Made by a program: the position numbers and the translations under genes. Of a stretch of DNA of 64,000 nucleotides, positions 21,441 to 32,240 are shown one piece after another; position 1 is the stretch's first letter, and every line of letters starts with the position of its first letter. This stretch comes from Lentinus brumalis. Its lineage: Eukaryota; Basidiomycota; Agaricomycetes; Polyporales; Polyporaceae. Location of the stretch: NCBI GenBank assembly GCA_001792895.1, contig MARA01000079.1, positions 1 through 64,000 on the forward strand. Reading direction: 5' to 3'. Below the pieces are notes generated by a model. It was given only the letters and a program-made list of their open reading frames with translations. It had not been told where the DNA came from and ran no database searches.

Positions 21441-23640
21441 CTAAGGTGCAGCTTGCATCTGGTGCATCGTGTTCGCAGTCCGCTGATAGCCCGCAGAGCC
21501 GGCTATCCGCGCCCATTCCAGGCAGGAACATACGAGGGCCGCACACGCGTCGTGTACCTCTGCGAACGAGATATATTTTCCTATCTACTACAGCGTCTAC
21601 CAAGCCCCGCCGCACGCGACACATCTCGTGAGCTAGACGACGCACCTCGGCGAGCTCGACACCGCTGTGTCGGTTGTAATTCGCGTATACGAGGTTGATC
21701 TGTCGACCGATGACCCGTCAGACACATCGAGAACGAAGCACGGCAATATTGCACACCTCATGATGGAACGGCCTCAGCCCGGCCACCTCGAGCAGCTCCC
21801 ACCACTCGAGGAAGTCCTGGAAGCGTTGGTTCCAGACGTGCAGCTCGATCTGCAGTTGACCTAACGGCAGCACACCCTCGCGCTCGTTCACGTTCCACCC
21901 CGTCGTGTTTGCGTTCGCGGCGGGATTCGCGGAAACCCGCTCCATCGTGAAGTCGCGGATGATGCCCCGGAACGTCTCCCACTCCCACCCCTCGACGTCC
22001 AGCCGCAGGAAGTCTATGTGCGAGTGGCCTGCGGTCGGGGAGGCGTCAGTTAGACTCAAGCGTTAGACGGAGGACGCAGGACGCACCATTCTCGGACATG
22101 AGCGACTTGAGCGTCCACGTCTTCGGGTCGTCGCCCTGGCCGTGTCTGTCGCTCGCCCCGAGCGCGAGCTTGCCGAAGTGCGCGCGGTGCCGGAGCGGCT
22201 TCGGGATGTGGTTCTGCGCGTCCTCGCCTTTCGTGGAGTCGTATATCCACACCTCGCAGAACTGTGTCGACTGCAGCAGAGTCGCCTCGAACGAGTAAGA
22301 GGAGTCGATGCCTGGGGGTGAGAGGCGAAGTCAGGGCCGAATTTAACGAACAAGATACGGACGCTCGACGCAATGCGGGAAGATGAAGGACGCGGAAGCG
22401 GTGAATCGAACGGATACACGTCGGAGAACATCCATACAATGATGTTCACTCTGTTATCCCTCGCTGCGTTGTCCCGGACTCGAAAGAATGGCGGGGCACG
22501 TGCGCTGATGACCGGGCCCGCGAAGTCAAGAAGAGACCGTGATGAGCGCATGAAGTGATGCACTGTGCGCGCCTTGACACATCCGGGAAATAGGCCTCAG
22601 AGAGCCCACCTCACGAACAATGCCCTGGTGCCCTCCACGGACAGCGGGTCCATCATGCTCAGCAGCGTACGCTGGCCCCCACACAGAGTACGAGTACAAG
22701 CCTGGGGTACGCGTATGCAGCACGAAGGGCCCGGATCGCGCTTGCGCTGATGCCATTCGGGCGCATCGTCAGACCTGGGGACGCGTCTCGCGTAACCCGC
22801 GCGAGACCGACGCGTGAAGCGCCACACCAGCTATTGGTGCGGATACCATTGGGTATCCGGGCCAGCGCAATCCTCAGTGTCGACTGCGGAGGATGGTCCA
22901 CCGTACGACGTGGCGGACTGCGGAGACTGGGTGACGCCGGCAAAAGTGATCGGTGGAGCAAGTACAGCAACGGGGTACTGGACAGCGCGAAATACACAGA
23001 ACGCGAGTGTAGGCTGGGAGAGCATGGGGGACCGGCAGGACAGCGGGAGAAGGGGAAGGGAGACGCTATCGCCCCTGACTGAAAGTGAGGATAATGAGGA
23101 CAAGACGTACCAAATGAATATATCACGCAGTTCGGCTTGTCCTGTATGCGCGAGATGCCACACATCCACTTTCCGCCGTCTCCCAATGCTCCTAACCGGT
23201 CGAGTTCGTGCGGGCAGTTGAACAGTGGAGGGAAAAAGTCCCCTGCGAGAGACTGTCAGCGCGAAGGCGTGCGAGCAGCGTGCCAGACGACGTACACACT
23301 GTGTACGGTGGCCACGGATCCTGGTCAGGAGGGAACCTATGCACGAAGCGTTGTCAGGGATGGCAGGGACCGCGCGAGACACGCCGCCGACGTACATGAC
23401 GACCTGGGCCGGCGTGGGTCCAAATCGAGTGATGAGGTCCTGCCGCTGCGGGAGCATGGCGCGATACTTGCGCTCCTCGCGTTCTAGTCTCGCCTTGAGG
23501 TCGTTGTTCGCCCTGTACACGACGGAGTGCGGGCGGGGCGTCGGGCTCGAGAGGAACCAGTACGCGCAGAGGACGAAGGCGGCGAAGGCGATGGTGTAGC
23601 GCGGGTGTCGCTGTCCCAGGGAGAAGACGGACTTTGCCAT
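21441..23640 (-). CDS. METTL24-like methyltransferase, U3 copy, intact with altered C-terminus
   Basis: Second class-B copy; exons 1-3 are identical to U2 and lie 10804 bp away. Exons: 23640-23396, 23336-23296, 23242-23111, 22311-22087, 22028-21757, 21699-21646, 21584-21441. Every exon junction stays in phase and the core motifs (GALGDGGKW, CVIYSFG, LRLDVEGWE, NLVYANYN) are present. Intron 3 is 799 nt. Exons 4-6 are closer to the C class (U4-U6) than to U2, so the gene is a hybrid. A net 2-nt loss near 21536-21551 changes the frame after AEVHDACAA, so translation misses the short U2 stop and ends at 21441 in the sequence QMQAAP. The predicted protein is about 370 residues. This copy and U2 are the strongest candidates for active enzymes. 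Confidence 0.84.
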
Positions 23641-23767
23641 GCTGACGGAGTCGCAGAGGGCGTGTGGTGGGCGTCGGTCGTCGTGTACGACAGCGTCGGC
23701 GTCGTGGAAGACGGTGAGCAAGACGGAGGGAAATGTGGGGAAAAGCGGAGAGACGCGCGCCCATGTT

Positions 23768-23796
23768 CGGTCTAGACCGGCGGGCGCTCCCACGTG
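23768..23796. promoter_or_regulatory. Divergent promoter core of U3 (class B variant)
   Basis: Identical to the U2 element: 12-bp palindrome at 23768-23779 and CACGTG at 23791-23796. Confidence 0.48.
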
Positions 23797-25844
23797 GATA
23801 CTGAACGCTGTCGCAAGCGCAACGCACGGGAGAGTCCGTGACGTCAAGTCGCTCGATCGCAGGGCACTCCCACGGCCTCGCTCGCTCTGGCTGCTCGACG
23901 CCATCCAAGACGCGTCTGCGGGCCACGCATGCGGCGTTCCCTCTGCCGCTGCAACACGCGACTCATCTGTCCGAGCTCGGCCCTGTGCTGCTCCACCTGT
24001 CCCGCCCCAGGATGCGCACTGCATGCGCCTGAATGCATCCTGCAGGTGCGGGCTCCTCTCGACACGGCTGCGCCACCTGCGTGCAGTGCATGTCTACGCC
24101 CCTGCCCTCGACCTCCTCACCTCCACGCTGTGCTCATGGTCTTGCAAGCTGACATCCGCCCGGCCGCGGCAGCAAGGCAGCTGCTGATCCCTGTCGGTCG
24201 TAGTACCGGCTATTCACTCTACTATAGCGCATATACTTACACCATCTCCTCCATCTCCGCGGCGACCTTCGTAGGTCTGCGCCATTCAGCGTGCTCACGC
24301 CCTCGCTCGCATCAACGTCGTGCACATCACACCGAAGTGTGTCAATCTGGTAAGATCATCCGTTCTATTCCTGCGGTACTTCTTACATCTGTACTACAGT
24401 TCTATCTATCCGGTCTGCGGAACGTCAAGCCACGGATATGTCCGGGCCCCCCAACCTGCTGAGCCCCATCGCCCTCTCCTGCTACCCGTCTCGCCGCCCA
24501 GAAGAGGGCGGCGCATTGTCCTCGGAACTCACCGCAACGCCCGCAATACAGGAACGCGCACCGGCCACTCCTCAGGCGACGCCATCGCGGCTCACCGACA
24601 CGGAAGTCGTGCCTTCTCTCTCATGTGCACCTCGTCGTCTCATCGACGCCGTCGTCGCGCCCAACCACACCGTCCTCCGGAACTCATGCAGCACGTCACA
24701 AGACGGCACCGCCGTTCGCATCGCCCCATGGATACATCTACGCTACTCGATCTCAGACGTTGATGCACACGTTGTTCTGGTCGGCAAACGCATCGCTTCA
24801 CCGCGAATCTGCAAGCAAGTGAAGACAGTCCCACGGTCAGTACGAATAAGAAGGACGAACAGACCCATGGTGACACTGACCGCGGTTGCCATCCTGTAAC
24901 GGGCAGGTCCTCGGTGTCGACTCGGATGACGAGCACAGCGACGGGAGCGTTGCGCCAGCTGGAGACAGCGGGCGGACGGACGCACGGTGAGTGTTAGCTT
25001 ACGGAAGAAGCGTCCTGAAAACCGCCCTTTTCAGCCACTCGCGCGAGAACATCACCCAACGACGCCACACGTACAGGTGACCTGACTCTTCTCGTGCAGC
25101 GCGAGTGTCGACGCCTCGGGTCTCTGCCCGGCGACAAGCTCGACGTTAGCTGAGACGGCAGCGCGTGCGGAATGCAGATGCTCACCAGGCGCCAGGCCAG
25201 CTGGGGTGCGGAGGTCATTGGTGTCTGCGACGCAGCGTATCTGTTAGCATGGGACGGCATGAAGCCAGACGACAGACGACTCACCATCACGGTCGCCGAG
25301 AGCACAGGGACAGCGAGGTTGAATTGGACGGCGGCGAAGGCGACTCGGGCGGCGGCGAGAAGCACGGGCGAAGGCGACGGTACGATGACGAAGACCCTAG
25401 ACATGAGCGGGGGCACGAGAGGGTGAGCGGGGGAGTGGGGACCTGGAATGGAGACCCTGCGTCGCTGCCAGCATATGACCGTCCCGGACCCTGGACAAAC
25501 ATGCCACGCACGTCGCCTGCGCACGCGTGTTCGGTTCTAGCATCAGGCAGGGCAACGGCTTCGTGCCGCTTGTGAGTGTGGTCGCGGCTCCAGCTCGGAC
25601 GCATGCAGCGTGCTCCCGCTGTCCAGTGCAAGGTGCGCCCATCTCTGCCATGTTTCGTATTCTGTCGGTCGTGATAGTACGCCAATACCAGACGATGAGC
25701 AGACTGGTGCTGCCACTCGATGCGGCAGGGCGGCGGTCGGGAGGCCGTCCGGGATGCAGCATGAAGAGCGAGACTCGAAGGTACGCGGACCGTGAGGCTT
25801 GAGCATTGATTCGCATGTTCGTAGCCCACAACTCGATCTCGCCG

Positions 25845-26837
25845 GACCCGAACGGCGACTCCGATCGTGCCAGACTGCCAGTGCGGCGGAGATACGACCG
25901 TCGACGCTTTCAGCTGCCGAATTCGCAACCAGATGGGCGGCGTCGTCGGCCAGTGCCACGGCGTTGTGTGTTCGGCGCTGCTCGGTAGGCTGACAGGCAG
26001 CAGAATGGTACGTCCTCCGTATGTTTGCTGGCTCCTGCGCAGTGCGCAGCGAGGTTCGCCCTCGTCACACCGCCGGTGGACCTTGCAGCGAGTGCTACAG
26101 CTGAAGACGATTCTCCAGAGCTCAAGAGACTGGGACTCGGGCCACCAAGGTACAAGGAGCCGTGTATTTCCAGGGTACCAGGACGTCGGGACGAGACCGT
26201 GCGCTCGAGCTTCACGCCCGGGTACCGGATCGCAGCACGGAACCTCGACAGTCAGACGTCCGGCTCGAGATCGGCGGTCGCCACTCGCAGTTCAGATACA
26301 AGGCGCACGTACCGTGCTTCAGGTTCGTCATGTCCGTCCGACCGAGCCATGCGGGTGTCTTGCCATGGCGGAGTCCATGTGGGTTGGCAGTCCCGCCCGC
26401 TCTTGCCACGGACGTCCCACGTACTGCTGTATCATAACGTCGGCTATCGTTGCTGGCGGGCAGGCGCAGAGGTGCAGCACCGGGATAGAGTATAGAGAGC
26501 TCAAAGGACAAGTCTCCCGGCCGAGCACGAACACGGTGCGAGCGAAGCGAAGCCTCGGAATACGACACCGAATACTATCTGAGGCTGGGAAGACCCTTCC
26601 CGGTCAATCTGGTGCACTGGAGTCTGGCAGACGACGCCTGGGACCCTCGTGTCGATCGCGCGGCGCGGATTTGAAGCGAAGGCAAAGGCTGCGCGGCCAA
26701 GTAGACGGTAAGTATGGTCTCCCTGCATCTGCGCATCCTTGCTGGTTTGTTTGAGACGATGGTTTACGGTGAGCGAGTGGATACCACGCCGTGAGGGCCG
26801 CGACGGCGTGAGGGTCGTGTCGGGGACTGTGAATTTT
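25845..26837. repeat. Internal duplication in U3, first copy
   Basis: Copy of 15041-16033 at an offset of 10804, effectively identical. Its presence in only the two B units shows that it predates the U2/U3 duplication. Confidence 0.75.
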
Positions 26838-28215
26838 AGATCCGAACGGCGACCTCGCTCGCGCCAGACTCCCAGTACTTACGCGGCGGGTATAGGACCC
26901 TCGACCGTCGAGGCTTCCCAGTCCCGGCCGCATCCGCAGGTTGCAACCAGATGGGCGGCCTCGTCGGCCAGCCGCACGGCGTTGTTCCAGAATCCCTGCG
27001 GGTAGTTCGCCGCTCGGTAATAAGCTGACAGGCAGCGCATGTTCGAAGAATGGTACGTACATTTTGGTGGTGATGCGTCTCGAGGCTCGCGCTCACGACT
27101 TCGTTTGGGCGACCTTGCAGCAAGTGCTTAAACTGGAACAAGAGCTCGAGAGTCCGAGACACCGGGACCCTGGCCAAGGACCAAGGACCAAGGACCCGTG
27201 TATCTCCAGTGTACGCACGGCATGACTAGGACGTCGGGACGATACTTTGCGTTCGAGCTTCACGCACCGGATCGCAGCACGGAACCTCAACGGTCAGTCT
27301 TCCAGCTCGAGATCGGGAGCGCAACTCGCGACTCGCGTATCGGGTACCTGTATCCGCAACCAGGTGGACAATCTCGTCGGCCATGGCGTTGAATATTCTC
27401 CGCGGGTTGTTCGCTGCGCGATAGCAGGCTGACAGACAGTGTATGTTCAGGGGAAAGCGGTACGTCCGTCTTCTCGGCCGTGTGGAACGAGGCTTGCGCT
27501 CACGCTCAGAATTTTGTTGCGGGACTCTACAGCGAGTGGAAGGGCCGATGACAGGCATTCGAAAGACCCAATCATGCATTTCCCGCATGACCACGTCGTG
27601 GGACGATATTGTTGGCTCGAGCTTCCCACACGCCATGGCTCTGGTACCGGATCGCAGAATGCAACCGCAATAGTCTGAAGGACAGCTCGAGATTTTCGCG
27701 TTTCGCGTCTCGGGTACAAGGAGCGAGTATCGTGCTCGACCGTGCCCATCCGGTCGAATCGTCATGCGGCCTGGATTCCTGGAGCTCGTGTGGTACGTGC
27801 AAAGTCCCACTCGGTCTTGCGGACGTCCCGAGTACTACCGTACCGGACGCTTTCATAGCGGCCGGGCAAGTGTAGAGGTGCAACACTGGGATCGAGATTT
27901 GCGTGCAGAGAGCTCAGAGGAGACGTCTCCCGGCCTAGCACGATCACGATCGGAGCGAAGCCTCGGACTACGTGAATATCTGAGGCTGGGAAGACCTGTC
28001 CCGGGCGATTCGGTGCACTGCAGTCTGACAGACGACGCCTGGGCCCGTCGTTTCGATTGCGCCACGCGAAGTTCAATGAGGGGTGCGGAGTCAAGTAGAC
28101 GGCAATAGGTATGGTCTCCCTGCGTCCGCTCATCCTTGCTGATTTGTTTGAGACGATGGTTCACGGTGAGCGAGTGGATACCACGCCGTGAGGGGCGCGT
28201 CCGGGACCGTGAGTC
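26838..28215. repeat. Internal duplication in U3, second copy, with recombination breakpoint
   Basis: Like U2 up to the AGAATTTTGTTGCGGGACT stretch (about 27508-27526), then U1-like from the following CTACAGCGAG. The switch lies within this repeat, which is present more than once per unit in class B and so offers a natural misalignment point. Confidence 0.7.
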
Positions 28216-28263
28216 CCAACTAGGTCACGGCGTGTATCCTCCGCTTCCAGGCGAGGTCTAGTG

Positions 28264-28476
28264 ATGACGACAGCGACCGACAGGTCAGGAAGCCAACTTG
28301 AGGTTTGTCCCGCTCATCATGATGTTCCGGAGCGAGACGACCGGTCCCTGAGGCACTGTAGGCGTTGTTGTTCGAGTGTATGTCTCTACGCCCCTCGTCC
28401 GCCTCCGTGCACGTACGGACTAGATAGTCGCAGTGTCATACCAGCTGGCGATGTACTCGAGTACAGCAGTATATAA
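28264..28476 (+). CDS. Conserved MTT...RSGS-LEV frame, U3
   Basis: Effectively identical to the U1 frame, in the U1-like part of the U3 mosaic; same probable truncation after HDVPERD. Confidence 0.3.
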   Translation: MTTATDRSGSQLEVCPAHHDVPERDDRSLRHCRRCCSSVCLYAPRPPPCTYGLDSRSVIPAGDVLEYSSI

Positions 28477-28840
28477 TGTGCAACAGGCTGATGCCGGTGT
28501 GTTCATGAGCACCAGATGATGTTCGAGTCGTCGTTGCCGTTCAATTACGGTTCCCTGCCCAGACTCTTCCCATCTGACATCGGGATATCTGGCTCTCTTG
28601 TTCGCCGGTTCCCATGGATAGCAGCTGTGTCCCGAGGAGCATGGACGAGCGCATGGCGACAACCATTCAGCAAGTCTTCTATTCGCAGCTCAAGCTCAAG
28701 GCGGTGGTCGCTGACGTCGCCGCGGCGCAACTCAGGATGTTCCATAAATAAAGTCTGTTTGCATGGCCACATCGCTGCCGAGGAAAGCCATCGATTGCTA
28801 GCAAGATGAGACACTTTGGATCAAGGCCTTCTCATCTTCA

Positions 28841-29209
28841 GTGGTGAGTACACAACACTGTAGGGTCGTGGACTCGGACCGGGCTACAATTTCTGAGGAG
28901 ACTTATCCATACAGCGAGCATACGAGACACTACATCTATGGCTGGCCGGGGGCTCGTGTCTGTGCAAGGACTCGGTTCAGGGAATTCAACTCACAGGTGA
29001 CAGGGAAGTACAAAGCTTGCTTCATCTGTGGGGCGTTGCAGCATCAGACATGTTACGTCGAACAGGGAAGATATGCTTGGCAGGCGATACTCTGCCAACA
29101 AGCAGTACTCAGGACCCTTAGACTGTCTCAGACGAGGCTGCTGGCAGCCTCTGCATACATGGCCGGTTCGTGCTCACTCCATCATCTGAAGACAAGATTG
29201 GTTCAATGA
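28841..29209 (+). CDS. Conserved VVSTQHC...HYIYGW exon, U3
   Basis: Nearly identical to U1 (one Cys to Ser change gives TYPYSEHTRH, another change gives KACFIC). Since the first change hits a residue kept in U1, U2 and the C class (as CAH), the supposed metal site may not be essential. Confidence 0.38.
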   Translation: MVSTQHCRVVDSDRATISEETYPYSEHTRHYIYGWPGARVCARTRFREFNSQVTGKYKACFICGALQHQTCYVEQGRYAWQAILCQQAVLRTLRLSQTRLLAASAYMAGSCSLHHLKTRLVQ

Positions 29210-29393
29210 ATGTTAAAGGGTTTCTAGATATCGCTCTGGCGTCCCTTTCGATGTATCCGGCTAGTCCACACCGGCAGTAGAACTGGTATGAACAAGGACT
29301 GCTGGCACGGTGCGCGGCTCAGGAGTGCTCTTCGTAAGTGGAAGCTGATAAGCATCAACAGAGAGAGCAGTGGGATTGAGGATACGTTGCCTC

Positions 29394-29408
29394 CGCGCAC
29401 CGTGCACG
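29394..29408. other. Probable hAT excision footprint in U3
   Basis: Where U1 carries the 594-bp element between two CGCGCACG octamers, and U2 has one octamer, U3 reads CGCGCAC directly followed by CGTGCACG. That is two target copies minus one base at the junction, with one substitution. hAT excision typically leaves a nearly complete target duplication with small deletions or palindromic changes at the junction. The surrounding few kb of U3 are otherwise U1-like. A chance 7-bp duplication is the alternative. Confidence 0.65.
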
Positions 29409-32129
29409 TAACTGCTAGCTGCCGATTTCTGAAAGTTTGTGATCTTGTCATGCAGGTCGCAATGCGCATCGGCATTTTCCGATCACTGTATAGCCCAGTA
29501 CGTTTCAGCTTTGAGCCACAGGGTCATTTATTCCTTTCAAGACCACACCAAGCAGATCTGGGATTTGACCTGCACCCTGTATCATTGCTGGGTCCGGTGA
29601 GCGGGACATTGACTTGATACCATTCAAGGAAGGTTAACCAGCACCGCAAGCAACCGACATGAAGCTCCCACCATATGTTGCTGAATACTGACATGGACGG
29701 CGGTAAGCTCGGTGAGACCTCAAGGTGTGCGCATGTTCCTTCATGTTGAAGATCGGCCTTACTGTCAAATCGGATGGCAGCCCCTGGCAGCCACTGCGTC
29801 TCATAAGAGGTACGCGGTGTTGGCCACCCGACAGCCGATGCTTACTCAACTGTGCGACACCCGCGGACAATCGCATGGAAGGAACATTGTATTCTGTTGT
29901 TTGTGATCATTCTTTTGTGCGCAGCGTTTCAGAACACGCCAGCAGCTCTTGCCTCTCCCTTCCCACCCTGTCCCAACTCTTTCCCCTTCCCCCGGCTGCA
30001 GTATCGGCACACGGAGTCTGCCCTCCTGCCCTCCTGCCATCGACAACAAGCTCCTAGCTCCTGCGTACCATCACACAATGTTTCACGCACGTTATGAGAT
30101 GCGACAGACGAGGAGTCGTCGCTCATTCAAAGGTAAGTATCACGGAACTTTGTCTACAGGGACTGAGCTCATGCCGTGTCTCCCAGCCCGCTCCGTGGAC
30201 GAGTCGCCGTCGCGCTCCAAAATCTCCCATCATCCCATCTCTTGGATCATCGCCATCGCGCACCTCTCGGTCATTTGACGGTCAGTGCAGACGAGAGACC
30301 TTGGTACGTGGTAGTCTCTGTTGAAGGTCGCACGTATTGGTTATTCAGGCCTGAACTTCGCTGGCTTCTCGGTCCGCCAGAAGCACAGACCAGGCGAGTT
30401 CCTCCGGCTGGCGTTGCGCACATGGTACTCCCTCACCTCCCGGCGTCATGTCGCTCATCCGGGACCCGCTCTCACACGTGAAGACGAAGCGGTAAGATGT
30501 GTGTCTGTCCAATGAACAGCATCGCGTCAGCATGATACTAACCATACTGTTCAGCTCGAGCGATGACTAACCCGGTCGATTACTCCCGCTTTCATCAGAG
30601 CCACTCTTCACGCGACACGGCGCATTCACCGTCGTCTCCCGGTTTGTGCGGCGGGGCCGTGAAAGCCGTCCGGCGTCGCCGGCCACAGCGGATGTCTTGT
30701 CTGCCCGCCCTCTATCTGCTGGTACGTGCCTGGCCTTCACCTGTCACCTGAATCAGTCGACAGGGTCGCTCACTACGGACATCTATCTCCCAGGTACATG
30801 CACACTTGACTCACAAGTCAATACAGCTCAGCACCGCCGAGACATGTTCGACCTCCCCTCGGAGGGTCGCCGCTCGTCTGGCGGATATGCGTCCCCACTG
30901 TACGCTTCCGACTGAGGCTCATCATGCGGTCGTCCAGACTCTCTTCCGGAGTCCGGACGCCGCTGATGTTACATCTGCGGGTGCTGCCACGGCCGCACGA
31001 CGGCCGCCTGGTCGCCTCTCTGGTGCGCAGCTCCTCCGAGGCTGCCATACGTCGTGTTCACAGGTGCGTATCACGGCACACGCAACCGGGAGACAATCTG
31101 ATCGTTTCTCAAGATGCGGTGGCTGCCTGCAGCGATCTCGTCGCCGCAGATCGACGACCGCCGCGACATGCAGAAGGTGAGCCCTCGACCGGTACGGCGC
31201 TGGTGTCCTAGTCTTCCACGACTCACCTCCTGCGCTGCACGCTCGCCGTTGGTACGTACCTCTTTGCATCCGCACGCAGCAACAGTAACACTGACTGTCG
31301 GTATTTGTCCTGGATGTTGTGCAGAACGGAGACTGTCGGCGATGCCGAGGCGTTACTCTATGGCTTATGTTGTAACACAGGTACGCACCTACGCATGCAA
31401 TCAACGCGTCCCTTGGCTGACGAGGCCCTGGGTGTCTCCAGCGACTGTCCGCTCCGTGTTCCGCCGCGGCTCAGACCGACACTCGTCTCTGCCGCACGCG
31501 TGCACCATGGACCGGTACGCACTCGTCTCTGACACACCTGAAAGCTCCGCTGTCTGCAGCGTATCCTCACTGTCGACGCGCGAGCGCAGACTGTGTCCGG
31601 CTGCTTCGATGCATCTCCAACTTGACAGAGCGTCGCACCGCGGCCCGCAACACAACAGAACATGAGTAAGTACTTATCTGATCCACATCTCGAGAGACTG
31701 TTGCTAGAAACTGTTGCTGACAGAGCTTTGCCAGGGCTAGAAACCAGCGCAGATCCAGAGAGCTTGCAGAGAAGAGATGAGGGAGACACGGAGGAACGAC
31801 GGCGGTGGTGGTCGAGAAGAGAGGCATGAACTTGCCCAAACGGGCGAAGTCGCGGAATAGGCGCCCGTTCTCGTGCGGGCGCGAAGTCCGCCAAAACGCG
31901 TTCCTGTGTTTGCAGCGCACCTGCGGTGTAGTTCGTCGGTAGAAAATATATTTCTGTGCCTCACTACTGCTTTCAAATAAACGGGCGTCCGCAGTGCGCA
32001 TTCTAGCCGCTACTGAGTCCAAGTTCCCCATGCAGGCGAAAGATGAGCACGGAGACGGAGACATACAGGCCGCTCCAGAAGACAGAACCTCCGTCTCCCT
32101 GCTGTTCCAACTTCCCAGAACGCCCGCTG

Positions 32130-32240
32130 TCTGTTCCTCTGTAGAACCGCCGTCCCCACCATCTCTATACTCCCTAGAGCACCCGCCATCTCTATACTCC
32201 CAAGGACACCCACTGTCCCTATACATCCTCCAGACCACCC
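32130..32240. repeat. Degenerate minisatellite, class C form (U3/U4 junction)
   Basis: The repeat here is built on CATCTCTATACTCCC and ACCCACTGTCCCTATAC, with two clear copies of the CTCTATACTCCC core. Read on the minus strand it gives EYRDGG repeats in the frame that follows the lost methyltransferase stop of U4. The same form is at about 41360-41468, and a shorter version with base losses at 50510-50622. Confidence 0.55.

Larger units (their letters stand above)
10778..21578. repeat. Tandem unit U2 (class B)
   Basis: Second monomer, 10.8 kb. From about 11.4 to 16.72 kb it is almost identical to U3 at an offset of 10804-10805; the one difference I found is a single C in a C-run at 11871-11876. 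It carries an internal duplication (15.04-17.42 kb) absent from U1 and U4-U6, which explains its length without transposon insertions. The last methyltransferase exons (10.70-11.2 kb) resemble U1 and U7 rather than U3, so this unit is itself a mosaic. Confidence 0.93.
23641..32239 (+). other. U3 plus-strand interval, candidate transcription unit(s)
   Basis: Proximal part as in U2 (leader ATG at 24438, acidic frame 25165-25575). The middle follows U1 after 27.52 kb (frames at 28264 and 28841). The distal end is C-like after 31.05 kb and has a stop at 31209 interrupting the frame that is open for 187 codons in U2. Any single spliced product would be a hybrid of three unit classes. Confidence 0.4.
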
